DNA of 64,000 bases from JBBQLG01 sp964251665 (GTDB lineage Bacteria > Bacteroidota > Bacteroidia > Cytophagales > Spirosomataceae): assembly GCA_964251665.1 (NCBI GenBank), contig CAXUKO010000026.1, positions 1-64,000 on the forward strand, in the 5' to 3' direction. This document shows positions 49,019 through 57,705 of this stretch, piece by piece. The notes below the pieces were generated by a model that saw only the letters and a program-made list of their open reading frames with translations, was not told where the DNA came from and did not search any database. Position 1 is the stretch's first letter. The number at the start of each line of letters is the position of its first letter. The translations under genes and the position numbers were made by a program.

Positions 49019-50089
49019 TTAGAAAATGGAACTGTAAATATTTCGCAAACTTACGAGGATAACGACCACACCAACCATAATCATCATGGCTTTGATGGGC
49101 AATCGGGTGGATAAATGGGCCGCGAGAGGGGCCGCAATCATGCCACCCAAAATCAAACCAATGATGACCTGCCAGTAGGTAATGCCAATCAGGGAGAAGA
49201 AGGTCAGCGAACTGGCGAGGGAAATAAAGAATTCGGCCAGATTGACCGAGCCGATGGTATACCGTGGATGCCGACCGCTGGCAATCAGCGTTGAGGAAAC
49301 AATGGGCCCCCAGCCACCGCCACCAATCGAGTCCATGGTGCCGCCAAACCAGGCCAGCCAGCCCACTCGCTTCAATTTCTGTTTTTTCTGAGCTGGTGCT
49401 ACCGCCTTGCGAATAATCAGGATTCCCAGAATGGCGGTGTAGACCGCTACGGCCGGTTTGATAAAGTGCGAATACTGCTCCAGCCCGACCAGGACATAAG
49501 CACCCAGCGCGGCCCCGATGACACCTGGAATCAGAAGCGTTTTAAAGAGTTTTTTGTTGACGTTGCCGAACCGGAGGTGCATGTAGCCCGATACACCGGA
49601 GGTGAAAATCTCCGAACTGTGGACACTGGCGCTGATGGCGGCTGGTGTCACCCCGGCAGCCAGCAAAAATGTGGAGGCCGTTACGCCGTACGCCATACCT
49701 AAAGCACCGTCGATCATCTGGGCAATAAAACCACCCAGCACATAATACAGAATGTCTTTGGTAACAGGCACCGAGTGCGCCAGTAAAGTTAGCCGGTCAA
49801 CCGTCAGGAAGCCAAACAGCAAATGGCCAACAACCATCAGCGATAGAGCCGCAAACACGTACACCGCAATTTCGGTGCGATTTCGTCGGCGCAGTAGTGT
49901 CGTGCGGGCCGTGTGGGGCTTGGCTACCGTTACGATTACTCCCGGAAACGCCGTCTGTAAAGCCGCTGCCTGAGCGGCTGAATGTGCCTGCTCGCCGTGC
50001 AGCGTAATGTGTAATCCTTTAAGATCAAGGCCGGGAGGAACCAACTCAGGCACAACAGGACCAGCTTCGGATGGACTCGATTGAGGCAT
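49019..50089 (-). CDS. TauE/SafE-family sulfite exporter
   Basis: A 356-residue membrane protein from ATG 50089 (MPQSSPSEAGPVVPELVPPG). A cytoplasmic N-terminal domain of about 100 residues (HITLHGEQAHSAAQAAALQT) precedes eight or so TM helices with the TauE signature: GGFIAQMIDGALGMAYGVTA near 150 and FGGTMDSIGGGGWGPIVSST near 270. The family exports sulfite or sulfonates. Being first in the sulfate-assimilation block, it may relieve sulfite excess or act on sulfate. The N-terminal extension is longer than usual and unassigned. Confidence 0.85.
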   Translation of the reverse strand: MPQSSPSEAGPVVPELVPPGLDLKGLHITLHGEQAHSAAQAAALQTAFPGVIVTVAKPHTARTTLLRRRNRTEIAVYVFAALSLMVVGHLLFGFLTVDRLTLLAHSVPVTKDILYYVLGGFIAQMIDGALGMAYGVTASTFLLAAGVTPAAISASVHSSEIFTSGVSGYMHLRFGNVNKKLFKTLLIPGVIGAALGAYVLVGLEQYSHFIKPAVAVYTAILGILIIRKAVAPAQKKQKLKRVGWLAWFGGTMDSIGGGGWGPIVSSTLIASGRHPRYTIGSVNLAEFFISLASSLTFFSLIGITYWQVIIGLILGGMIAAPLAAHLSTRLPIKAMMIMVGVVVILVSLRNIYSSIF

Positions 50090-50360
50090 AATGTATAAAC
50101 TCGATATATTTAATAGAGTAATCCTGTTATGAAAAACGGCACTGAAGTTGTGCCGCTGAGTTAATGAAGGAGACTGCAAAAATGACAAATTGTCGGTAGG
50201 ATTACAAACCTTCCTTCGCGCTTTATACGCGGATAAACGGGGATTAGTTCCTGATTAATAGCCGTCAGTACCAGTGTCGTGGTGGCCTACAGATAGCAAA
50301 ATCACCCGGTTGAGCCTGTATCGTACATTCATCAAAGCAGATAAAGTCAGTGTAAACGGC

Positions 50361-50368
50361 TAATTTTG
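50361..50368 (+). promoter_or_regulatory. Possible -7 box of leuS
   Basis: TAATTTTG lies 17 bp before the leuS ATG and matches TAnnTTTG. No TTG sits at the -33 spacing. The rest of the 50090-50385 gap shows no gene. Confidence 0.4.
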
Positions 50369-50385
50369 CAAAAAATACCTGCATA

Positions 50386-53358
50386 ATGGCCGACTATAAT
50401 CACCGCGAAACCGAACAGAAATGGCAACGGTTTTGGGAGGAAAACCAGACCTACCGTACCGAAACGCAAAGCGATCGCCCGAAATACTACGCGTTAGATA
50501 TGTTTCCGTATCCCTCAGGGGCCGGGTTACATGTTGGGCACCCACTGGGTTATATCGCGTCGGACATTGTGTCGCGCTATAAACGGCTGAAAGGGTTCAA
50601 TGTGCTGCACCCGATGGGTTTTGACTCATTCGGTTTGCCAGCCGAGCAATACGCTATCCAGACGGGTCAGCACCCGGCTGTTACGACCGAAGCCAACCTG
50701 ACCCGCTACATCGAGCAACTTAAAAATATTGGTTTTAGCTACGACTGGTCACGTGAAGTACGCACCTCCGATCCGTCGTATTATAAGTGGACACAGTGGA
50801 TTTTTATGGAGTTGTTCCGGTCGTGGTACAACAAAGATACCGACCGGGCCGAACCCATTGAGACGCTGCTGAATAAGTTTGCCACGAATGGTACTACCGA
50901 TGTAAACGCCGTTTGCGACGAGGACGCTCCTCAGTTCACAGCCGCCGAATGGAACGCCATGTCGACGGTTGAATCGTACGAAATTACCCTGAAATACCGG
51001 CTTACGTTCCTGGCCGACGCAGTTGTAAACTGGTGTCCGGCGCTGGGTACGGTACTGGCTAATGACGAGGTAAAAGATGGGGTCTCGGAGCGAGGTGGCT
51101 ATCCGGTGGAGCAGAAGAAAATGCGTCAGTGGATGATGCGCATCACTGCCTACGCCGACCGGCTCATCACCGGCCTGGATACCATCGACTGGACAGAGTC
51201 GATCAAGGAACAGCAGCGTAACTGGATTGGTAAGAGCGTAGGGGCCTCCGTTAAATTTCCACTGGCAACCGACAGCAACCGCTTTATTGAGGTCTTCACC
51301 ACGCGCGTGGATACCATCTATGGCGTGACGTTTATGGTGCTGGCACCGGAACATGAGCTGGTTAGTCAACTGACTACACCAGAGCAACAGGCAGACGTAG
51401 ACGCGTACATCAATGCAGCCAAGCTCCGGTCGGAGCGGGATCGGGTGTCCGATGTGAAAACGGTGTCGGGTGTGTTTACGGGCAGTTATTGCCTGAATCC
51501 GTTAAGCAATGAAAACGTGCCCATCTACCTGGCTGATTACGTATTGGCGGGTTACGGTACCGGTGCGGTCATGGCCGTTCCGTCGGGTGATCAGCGCGAC
51601 TGGACCTTTGCCAAGCATTTTGGCTTGCCCATCATTCCGATCTCGACCGGCCAAAAGGACATTGATAAACAGGCCGATAATACCAAGGAAGGCCAATATA
51701 TCAACTCGGGCATTATCAACGGCATGTCGTATAAAGAGGCTACGCAAATGATAATCGCATGGCTGGAGGAACGCGGATTAGGCAAAGGAAAAATTAACTT
51801 CCGGCTGCGCGACGCTGTATTCAGCCGTCAGCGCTACTGGGGTGAGCCAGTACCGGTCTACTTTAAAGCCGGTGGCAATGGCAAACTGTTGCCCTATCTG
51901 ATTGACGAAAGTGACCTGCCACTGGAACTGCCAGCGGTTGATAAATACCTGCCGACCGAAACCGGTGAGCCACCACTCGGCCGCGCCGAAGGTTGGAACT
52001 ACAAAGGGCAGTACAATTACGAATTAAGCACCATGCCCGGCTGGGCGGGTTCGTCGTGGTACTGGTACCGCTACATGGACCCGCAGAACCCGAACGCCTT
52101 TGCCTCCCACGACGCCATCAACTACTGGCAGGACGTAGATCTGTACATTGGCGGTACCGAGCACGCGACGGGTCACTTGCTTTACAGTCGCTTCTGGAAT
52201 AAATTCCTGTTCGACCGGGGCTACGTGCCGCAGGATGAGCCGTTTAAAAAGCTCATCAACCAAGGTATGATTCAGGGGCGAAGTAATTTCGCCTATGAAA
52301 TATTTATTGATAAGAAACGTGCTAACAAGATAGTCTTTGTGCCTTTCGGAGTATATTATACTAATCGAGACGAAAACACAATTCTCGGTACATTGTCTAA
52401 AATCGCTCCTAAAGCTTTGCCTGAGACTTTAGAATGGATTAGAGGAAAACTGGAAGCTAATCAAGGGTTTGAAATTGTTGCAGAAGCAATTGAACAAGGT
52501 CGAGCCTATTTTAATGTGGTAAGAATTCCTGTAGAATATACTGACAACGATTTTTTACTTGAAGCGACTTTCAAGCAGGATTATCCTGAGTTTAAAGACG
52601 CGGTATTTATTAGGGAGAAATATTCAGACGAACTTTATAAGTGTGGTGTGGACATAGAAAAAATGTCTAAATCAAAACGTAACGTCGTTAACCCCGATGA
52701 TATGGTCGAGCGGTACGGAGCCGATGTGCTCCGTATTTATGAAATGTTTCTTGGGCCGCTGGAACAGGCGAAACCGTGGAATACCAACGGCATCGACGGC
52801 GTTTACCGCTTCATTCGCAAATTCTATCGGCTGTTCTACAAGGATACTCCTGAAGGTGGTAATGAGTGGATTGTCACTGACGAACAGCCGACACCCGCTG
52901 AGTTGAAGATCCTGCACAAGACCATCAAAAAAGCGCAGGACGACATTGATGCGTTTTCGTTCAATACATCAGTAAGTTCGTTCATGATCTGCGTGAATGA
53001 ACTGGCGACGCTGAAGTGCAGTAAACGCGCTATTTTGCAGGATTTAGTCCTGTTGCTGTCGCCGTACGCACCCCACATCACCGAAGAACTTTGGGCCGCA
53101 CTGGGCAACGAACCGGGCACCGTCTCAAAAGCTCAGTACCCGGTTTTCGACGCGAAGTATCTGGTTGAAGATGCGTTTGAGTATCCGATTCAGATCAATG
53201 GTAAGGTGCGGACAACGATTAGCTTCGCCATTGACCGGGCCGCTTCGGACATTGAGAAAGAGGTGCTGGCCGACGAAATCGTGCAGAAATGGCTCGAAGG
53301 TAAAGCCCCCAAGAAGGTAGTTGTCGTGCCGAAACGAATTGTGAACGTCGTGATTTAG
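50386..53358 (+). CDS. leuS: Leucyl-tRNA synthetase with divergent insert
   Basis: A 990-residue class I synthetase. HIGH motif is HVGH at residues 49-52 (PYPSGAGLHVGHPLGY). The CP1 editing domain (about 230-430) has FTTRVDTIYGVTFMVLAPEH and GTGAVMAVPSGDQRDWTFAK. Catalytic-core motifs include STMPGWAGSSWYWYRYMDP and GGTEHATGHLLYSRFWNKFL. KMSKS is at 759-763. Between GMIQGRSNF (about 626) and KMSKS, about 135 codons are AT-rich and diverge from the usual leucine-specific domain except near its end (YPEFKDAVFI and CGVDIEKMSKS). The frame is intact and all catalytic motifs are present, so the enzyme should work. Confidence 0.93.
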   Translation: MADYNHRETEQKWQRFWEENQTYRTETQSDRPKYYALDMFPYPSGAGLHVGHPLGYIASDIVSRYKRLKGFNVLHPMGFDSFGLPAEQYAIQTGQHPAVTTEANLTRYIEQLKNIGFSYDWSREVRTSDPSYYKWTQWIFMELFRSWYNKDTDRAEPIETLLNKFATNGTTDVNAVCDEDAPQFTAAEWNAMSTVESYEITLKYRLTFLADAVVNWCPALGTVLANDEVKDGVSERGGYPVEQKKMRQWMMRITAYADRLITGLDTIDWTESIKEQQRNWIGKSVGASVKFPLATDSNRFIEVFTTRVDTIYGVTFMVLAPEHELVSQLTTPEQQADVDAYINAAKLRSERDRVSDVKTVSGVFTGSYCLNPLSNENVPIYLADYVLAGYGTGAVMAVPSGDQRDWTFAKHFGLPIIPISTGQKDIDKQADNTKEGQYINSGIINGMSYKEATQMIIAWLEERGLGKGKINFRLRDAVFSRQRYWGEPVPVYFKAGGNGKLLPYLIDESDLPLELPAVDKYLPTETGEPPLGRAEGWNYKGQYNYELSTMPGWAGSSWYWYRYMDPQNPNAFASHDAINYWQDVDLYIGGTEHATGHLLYSRFWNKFLFDRGYVPQDEPFKKLINQGMIQGRSNFAYEIFIDKKRANKIVFVPFGVYYTNRDENTILGTLSKIAPKALPETLEWIRGKLEANQGFEIVAEAIEQGRAYFNVVRIPVEYTDNDFLLEATFKQDYPEFKDAVFIREKYSDELYKCGVDIEKMSKSKRNVVNPDDMVERYGADVLRIYEMFLGPLEQAKPWNTNGIDGVYRFIRKFYRLFYKDTPEGGNEWIVTDEQPTPAELKILHKTIKKAQDDIDAFSFNTSVSSFMICVNELATLKCSKRAILQDLVLLLSPYAPHITEELWAALGNEPGTVSKAQYPVFDAKYLVEDAFEYPIQINGKVRTTISFAIDRAASDIEKEVLADEIVQKWLEGKAPKKVVVVPKRIVNVVI
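52270..52680 (+). other. AT-rich mosaic block inside leuS
   Basis: GC counted by hand is 130/360 (36%) across 52321-52680, against 31/60 (52%) just before (52201-52260) and 34/60 (57%) just after (52741-52800). The block maps to the leucine-specific/insert region preceding KMSKS. Codon use also changes (AAA, GAA, TTA, ATA). This suggests a replaced or acquired domain rather than an annotation artefact, as the frame is open throughout. Confidence 0.75.
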
Positions 53359-53376
53359 AGGATTATTGAACTATAT

Positions 53377-53409
53377 AAAACGCCCGGCTTACCATCAGCC
53401 GGGCGTTTT
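53377..53409 (+). terminator. Terminator of leuS
   Basis: 13-bp stem aaaacgcccggct/agccgggcgtttt (53377-53389, 53397-53409), 7-nt loop, then ATTTTA. It lies 18 bp after the leuS stop. Confidence 0.9.
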
Positions 53410-53454
53410 ATTTTACCCAAAAAGTGACATATTGCGTGTCTCACCACTGTTACA

Positions 53455-53745
53455 ATGGAGTCATTCAACTTTCAGTACGATTTTAGCTTATTAAGTGCTG
53501 TCGAATTACAAAAGGAGAAAATTAATTTCGGCGAAATCATTAGTGTATTTGAAAATAACAATACCTGCGCCGAAATCCTGCCAGATGTGGAGAAAGCAGC
53601 TACCTACTACTTCCTGACAGGCTTTAGCAACAAAAGCCGGTTTTTGTATTTAATTTTGGAGTACACCGCTGATAAGATTGTCTTTTATGAAGCGGTAGTT
53701 GCCGATGAACAACAAATTAGAACCTACTACTGTGGCCGATACTAA
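53455..53745 (+). CDS. Small protein, possible toxin-antitoxin partner
   Basis: A 96-residue protein starting MESFNFQYDFSLLSAVELQK. It contains TYYFLTGFSNKSRFLYLILE and KIVFYEAVVADEQQIRTYYC then GRY. The pattern of a short alpha/beta protein with a KSR-F-hydrophobic strand and a late IRTYY segment is reminiscent of BrnT/RelE-like ribonuclease toxins, but similarity is weak and I am not certain. It overlaps the next gene by 41 bp, as many toxin-antitoxin pairs do. GC is lower than in the flanking genes. Confidence 0.45.
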   Translation: MESFNFQYDFSLLSAVELQKEKINFGEIISVFENNNTCAEILPDVEKAATYYFLTGFSNKSRFLYLILEYTADKIVFYEAVVADEQQIRTYYCGRY

Positions 53746-53905
53746 CCGAACTAACCCATTTGCCGGGATGTCGCGGCAGAATTTGATGGACTACATCGCC
53801 AAGCACAGTAACGGCCAGCGCATGACAGCCGCCGATCTGCACCAGAAGTTTAAGACGATGTCAGAGGAGAACAAAAAACGGCGCAAAGCGGAGTCCGGTC
53901 AATAA
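53705..53905 (+). CDS. Small basic protein, possible antitoxin
   Basis: A 66-residue protein from ATG 53705 (MNNKLEPTTVADTNRTNPFA), continuing GMSRQNLMDYIAKHSNGQRM, TAADLHQKFKTMSEENKKRR. The C-terminal half looks helical and basic; no HTH or ribbon-helix-helix signature is clear. Its start lies 41 bp inside the preceding gene in another frame, implying coupled translation. An antitoxin role is inferred from this layout only. Confidence 0.4.
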   Translation: MNNKLEPTTVADTNRTNPFAGMSRQNLMDYIAKHSNGQRMTAADLHQKFKTMSEENKKRRKAESGQ

Positions 53906-53924
53906 GAGCGCGATTCGTTTTACG

Positions 53925-53932
53925 TAGCTTTG
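53925..53932 (+). promoter_or_regulatory. Possible -7 box of the phosphodiesterase gene
   Basis: TAGCTTTG matches TAnnTTTG and ends 4 nt before the ATG at 53937, the same spacing as in the marR-like gene, suggesting a leaderless transcript. No TTG lies at the -33 spacing, so the call is weak. Confidence 0.35.
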
Positions 53933-53936
53933 CGCC

Positions 53937-54791
53937 ATGAAAAACCGCTTTCTTGTTCTCATACTGGCCAGTCTGGCGGGCTGTTCGCCCAAAACTTACA
54001 CCAAAATACCTAGCGGTAAAGGGCCGGTCTTCTTCCACTTCCATGCCGGGCAGACGCCTAAAATTTCTGCCCACCGGGGCGGGGGCGACCTTAAGGGCTA
54101 TCCCGAGAACTGCATTGAGTCATTTAATTATCTGGCGAAGCAGCTGCCTGTCATTATCGAATGCGACATCGATTTGACCAAAGACAGCGTGATGGTGATG
54201 ATGCACGACGCCACACTGGACCGTACCACAACCGGCACCGGCAAACTCATCGACCATACCTATGCCGATGTTCAGCAGTACCGGCTGGAGGATAATATGG
54301 GTAACGTAACACCCTACAAAATCCCGACGCTGGAAGAAGTGCTGCGCTGGGGAAAAGGACGGGTAACCTTTACGCTCGACGTCAAACGCAATGTGAGTTT
54401 TGAGCGAATTGTGAACATGATTCACAAAACCGGCGCGGCCGATTATGCCTGTGTAATCACCTACAACGCGCCGGATGCGGCCAAAGTTAACAAACTCGAT
54501 CCGGCACTGATGATCTCGGTGACCATTCGTAACCACGCCGAATACGACCGGCTGCACGAACTGGGCATCCCCGACAACCGGATGATTGCGTTTGTGGGCG
54601 TTAAAGAACCCGACGCTGAGTTATACAAATTTCTGCATCAACAGGGCATCGCCTGTATTTTGGGAACGCTCGGAAACTTAGATAAGCAAGCTGTAGCGAA
54701 GGGCGATCAGGTCTACAAAAAATTCGCCGATAACGGAGCCGACATCATGTCGACCGACCGGCCGCTTGAGGTATACAGTGCAGTGAAGTAA
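53937..54791 (+). CDS. Glycerophosphodiester phosphodiesterase-family lipoprotein
   Basis: A 284-residue lipoprotein (lipobox LAGC, Cys at residue 16) with a TIM-barrel GDPD domain. It shows KISAHRGGGDLKGYPENCIE (His and Glu catalytic residues, near 41), ECDIDLTKDSVMVMMHDATL with DRTTTGTGKL (near 75), and the late DIMSTDRP segment. It hydrolyses glycerophosphodiesters to glycerol-3-phosphate in the periplasm or outer membrane. The following lipoprotein gene starts 16 bp after the stop, so they may be co-transcribed. Confidence 0.88.
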   Translation: MKNRFLVLILASLAGCSPKTYTKIPSGKGPVFFHFHAGQTPKISAHRGGGDLKGYPENCIESFNYLAKQLPVIIECDIDLTKDSVMVMMHDATLDRTTTGTGKLIDHTYADVQQYRLEDNMGNVTPYKIPTLEEVLRWGKGRVTFTLDVKRNVSFERIVNMIHKTGAADYACVITYNAPDAAKVNKLDPALMISVTIRNHAEYDRLHELGIPDNRMIAFVGVKEPDAELYKFLHQQGIACILGTLGNLDKQAVAKGDQVYKKFADNGADIMSTDRPLEVYSAVK

Positions 54792-54807
54792 GCTACTTAA
54801 CCAGGCT

Positions 54808-55788
54808 ATGTTCGTTCGTTGTTTATTGTTGGCCACCCTCATCACAGCGGTATTCAGTTGTTCACCTAGCGAGCAGTTATCATTGGATAGCTCTATTCCC
54901 CGTGTAGAAACACCGAAGAACCAGATTGCCTATATCCGCACAAAGTGGATGAATGACAGGCATATTGAAACGGTACTATACGACCATCAGGATCGGATAC
55001 TGGAGGTATTCAACTTTGGCCGCTCCAGCTCAAAAGTGTTGAATCGGTACGAGGGAAAAAGAAACCCAGTGACTATTTACTACTATCACAGTGATAGCTC
55101 TGATCCGGGGTACATCACCATAAATACCTTACGACGAACGTTCAATGCTGATGGGCGGGTAGTTGTTGAGTCTCACGTACACACATCGCTATCCGGTATG
55201 GGGTACAGCACTCCCAATGGTTTTTACAAACGCTTCCTTGCCTATACGGCTACCGGCGACACCATAATCACTAGAACCGAAAGTAGCTACCGGCGTGATG
55301 AACGGGATTCGTCACAACGGGTGAATATTGATCGGTGGGAACGTGATGATAAAAATCTGATAAGCCGTCATTACCGGTTACAGGTAACAAAGGGTCCTGG
55401 TGAGTTAAAACCTGACACGGTCTACAATTTCTCGCAGCGGTTTGCGTATGATGCTACCGGAAAGCGGAAACTGGCCTGGTTTGATGCCATGTATTTATGG
55501 CGTTTTTACATTCCGGAAGGACCAGACACAATCTGGTACCAATACGATGCGCGAAATCGGTTAGTGGCCGAACGGCATCGCTACACGACGGACATGCGCC
55601 ATAAGAAGGAAATAGATACCACCGGACTCAAAGCCGGTGATAAAGAGTCAATCGATTGGTACAGAAAGAAGTTTTTTGTAGGAGATTCGATTTTTCACAA
55701 CAATGACCGCGTCGACCTGGTCAGGTACCAATATGACGTTTTTGACCCAGCCAAGCATTTACCTTTAGCCATTCCTGGTGTTAATTAG
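54808..55788 (+). CDS. Lipoprotein with YD-like motifs, unknown
   Basis: A 326-residue predicted lipoprotein (hydrophobic LLLATLITAVFSC, Cys at residue 18). The mature part is rich in Tyr, Asp and Arg, with repeats of the type VLYDHQDRILEVFNFGRSSS, RTFNADGRVVVESHV, YDATGKRKLAWFDAMY and YDARNRLVAERHRY. These resemble the beta-hairpin units of YD/RHS-like extracellular proteins. No enzyme domain recognised. It follows the phosphodiesterase gene by 16 bp and is closed by a strong terminator. Confidence 0.6.
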   Translation: MFVRCLLLATLITAVFSCSPSEQLSLDSSIPRVETPKNQIAYIRTKWMNDRHIETVLYDHQDRILEVFNFGRSSSKVLNRYEGKRNPVTIYYYHSDSSDPGYITINTLRRTFNADGRVVVESHVHTSLSGMGYSTPNGFYKRFLAYTATGDTIITRTESSYRRDERDSSQRVNIDRWERDDKNLISRHYRLQVTKGPGELKPDTVYNFSQRFAYDATGKRKLAWFDAMYLWRFYIPEGPDTIWYQYDARNRLVAERHRYTTDMRHKKEIDTTGLKAGDKESIDWYRKKFFVGDSIFHNNDRVDLVRYQYDVFDPAKHLPLAIPGVN

Positions 55789-55796
55789 ATCAACAT

Positions 55797-55827
55797 AAAA
55801 GCGCCCGGTTTTATGCCGGGCGCTTTT
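55797..55827. terminator. Bidirectional terminator
   Basis: 12-bp stem aaaagcgcccgg/ccgggcgctttt (55797-55808, 55816-55827), 7-nt loop. It lies between the lipoprotein gene and the convergent PfpI gene. Confidence 0.88.
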
Positions 55828-55845
55828 TATAGTAATCTGTTCCCG

Positions 55846-56405
55846 TTACGCCGACTGTCCGGCGGGGACGGATTCCTTAATCAGTTTAATCATTTCCCGG
55901 TTAAAGGCCGGAATATCGCCGGGGTTACGGCTGGTGACCAGATTACCATCCACCACAACTTCTTCATCTACCCATTCCGCTCCGGCATTGCGGAGGTCTG
56001 TTTTCAGTGATGGGAACGACGTTAGCCGCAATCCTTCCACCACATCAGCTTCGATCAGCATCATGGGCGCGTGACAGATGGCCGCTACTGGCTTCTGAGC
56101 CTCGAAAAATGATTCGACAAATTCGATGGCGGCCGGGTTCTGACGCAGGGTGTCGGGATTCATCACACCCCCGGTAGCAATAAGGCGTCGTAGTCTTCGG
56201 GATTAACGTCGCTCAGGACTTTATCCGCCTTGAACGTCTCGCCCCAGTTCGTTTCGTCCCACGCTTTCACCTCGCCCCCGTCGGGTGTGATCAGGTCCGT
56301 CTGGAAACCTTCAGCCTCTAATGCTTTGCGGGGTTCGGTCATTTCAACCTGTTCAAAACCTTCCGTAAGCAGGATGGCAATTTTCTTCTTCGTTTGATTT
56401 TCCAT
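55846..56405 (-). pseudogene. PfpI/DJ-1 family protein with a frameshift
   Basis: Two frames complement each other. The first, from ATG 56405, encodes KIAILLTEGFEQVEMTEPRK through DALLLPGV and stops. The second supplies VMNPDTLRQNPAAIEFVESF and the nucleophile Cys in PVAAICHAPMMLIEADVVEG. One missing base in the C-run at 56168-56172 (five where six restore LLLPGGVMNPD) accounts for the break. The repaired length of about 186 residues is normal for this family of glyoxalase/protease-like stress proteins. It may be a real pseudogene or a sequencing error. Confidence 0.82.
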
Positions 56406-56488
56406 AGGTGTTGAGTCGGTTGGTTTACCTTATTCTACAACTATGATAGGGTGAAAAGGTTGGGCTAAATCACCCGGTTGCCTGCCGT

Positions 56489-57142
56489 TCAGGATAGGCG
56501 TTTGGCGGCCAGTTTACTCACAAACCGATTTCCTTTGATGTAATACCGGTACGGCAAATCGACGCCCAGCGAAATGCCAATGCGGGTGGTCGTTACCATC
56601 TCAAAATCATGAAGCACAGGTGGTCGAATCCAGATGTCACCCGTCGTGAGCGATGAACCATTCTGGTCATGCCGCCGGATACCGAGCGAAGCCGTAAGTT
56701 TAGCCGGTCCATTGGTCAGGCTGCGAAGACCAGCCGGGGTGGCCGGATCGACGGTATTGTTACGGTAGCGCTCGAAGCCGGTTTTAATGGCTTCATTCCG
56801 CCGAAGTGCCATCAACTCAATGCCCTCAGTGGGTTCGAGGGCGCGGATGAGTACGGCCTCGCCCACGCCTTCCGGCCCGGTTACGACGTTAATGCAGTCG
56901 TAATGGTTGTAAATCTGGTAGACATACAGCGTACCCGGCGGGCCAAACATGGGCGCATTTCGTTTAGTGGGCCGGGTGTAGGCGTGGCAGGCCGGATCGC
57001 CGGTCAGGTAGCCTTCGGTTTCAACGATGATACCGGCGGTAGTGCCTTCGGGGGTTTCGTGTACGAGTTCACAACCCAGCAGTAGTTGGGCAATGGTAAG
57101 CGTATCGTGCGATTGGTAGAAGTCGGGGGGCAGTTTTTCCAT
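56489..57142 (-). CDS. DNA-3-methyladenine glycosylase (AAG/MPG)
   Basis: A 217-residue AAG-family DNA glycosylase from ATG 57142 (MEKLPPDFYQSHDTLTIAQL). Starts at 57154 or 57202 would add a few residues. Hallmarks: LLLGCELVHETPEGTTAGII near 20, the catalytic ETEGYLTGDPACHAYTRPTK (Glu, near 44), MFGPPGTLYVYQIYNHYDCI and VVTGPEGVGEAVLIRALEPT (near 95-115). It excises 3-methyladenine and other alkylated bases in base-excision repair. Monocistronic, without a visible regulator. Confidence 0.92.
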   Translation of the reverse strand: MEKLPPDFYQSHDTLTIAQLLLGCELVHETPEGTTAGIIVETEGYLTGDPACHAYTRPTKRNAPMFGPPGTLYVYQIYNHYDCINVVTGPEGVGEAVLIRALEPTEGIELMALRRNEAIKTGFERYRNNTVDPATPAGLRSLTNGPAKLTASLGIRRHDQNGSSLTTGDIWIRPPVLHDFEMVTTTRIGISLGVDLPYRYYIKGNRFVSKLAAKRLS

Positions 57143-57202
57143 CAATGAATACATACCAATAAAGCCAGACTTTGTTCGACCAACCCGCCCATTGTCCGGC
57201 AA

Positions 57203-57705
57203 CGCTCAAATTCAGGGTTGCTGTAATGCCGGGCTGGCTCACTCCGTAATTGACGGATATTCCAGGGAGATGACAGCACTTTGGTTCGCAGCAAATTCGT
57301 CAGGCGCTCTTTCAATATGCATCCGGTTAGCAATTTGTGAACGTCCCTCAATCTGATACTGCCGGACATTTTCGGAGGTTATAAATTGCGTACTCAACGA
57401 AATAAGTGGATTATGCCGGAAATACTGCGGCATATTACACCGACTTTTTGCCTTCGTAACTCTGCTGAAGCAACTGCTAACGACTCTACTTTGTCACGCC
57501 TGATTCCTGTTTGATGGCACCGAACCACCGAACAGAAAAGATATTGCTACTGGTGCTTGTACCAGGTAAAGTTGGCCAGCGTAAATAATTACCCTGTTTG
57601 CCAACATAGCTTGAACCAGGTCAGTTTATAGCAGAGCGCAGCATGACTAAACAATAATATACGTAAGCTTCAGCCAGTTAGGTGCGCTTCCCATCAGTCA
57701 ACGTT
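57203..57705. other. Gap without a convincing gene
   Basis: About 500 bp between the glycosylase and the outer membrane receptor gene. Short minus-strand frames (for example 57239-57433) have no family look, and their composition is not coding-like. No long palindrome or RNA gene was seen. Regulatory sequence for the receptor gene is expected here but not identified. Confidence 0.5.

Noticed and set aside
57239..57433. Small minus-strand frame of 64 codons upstream of the AAG gene
   Set aside because: No motif, no start context and composition that does not look coding.
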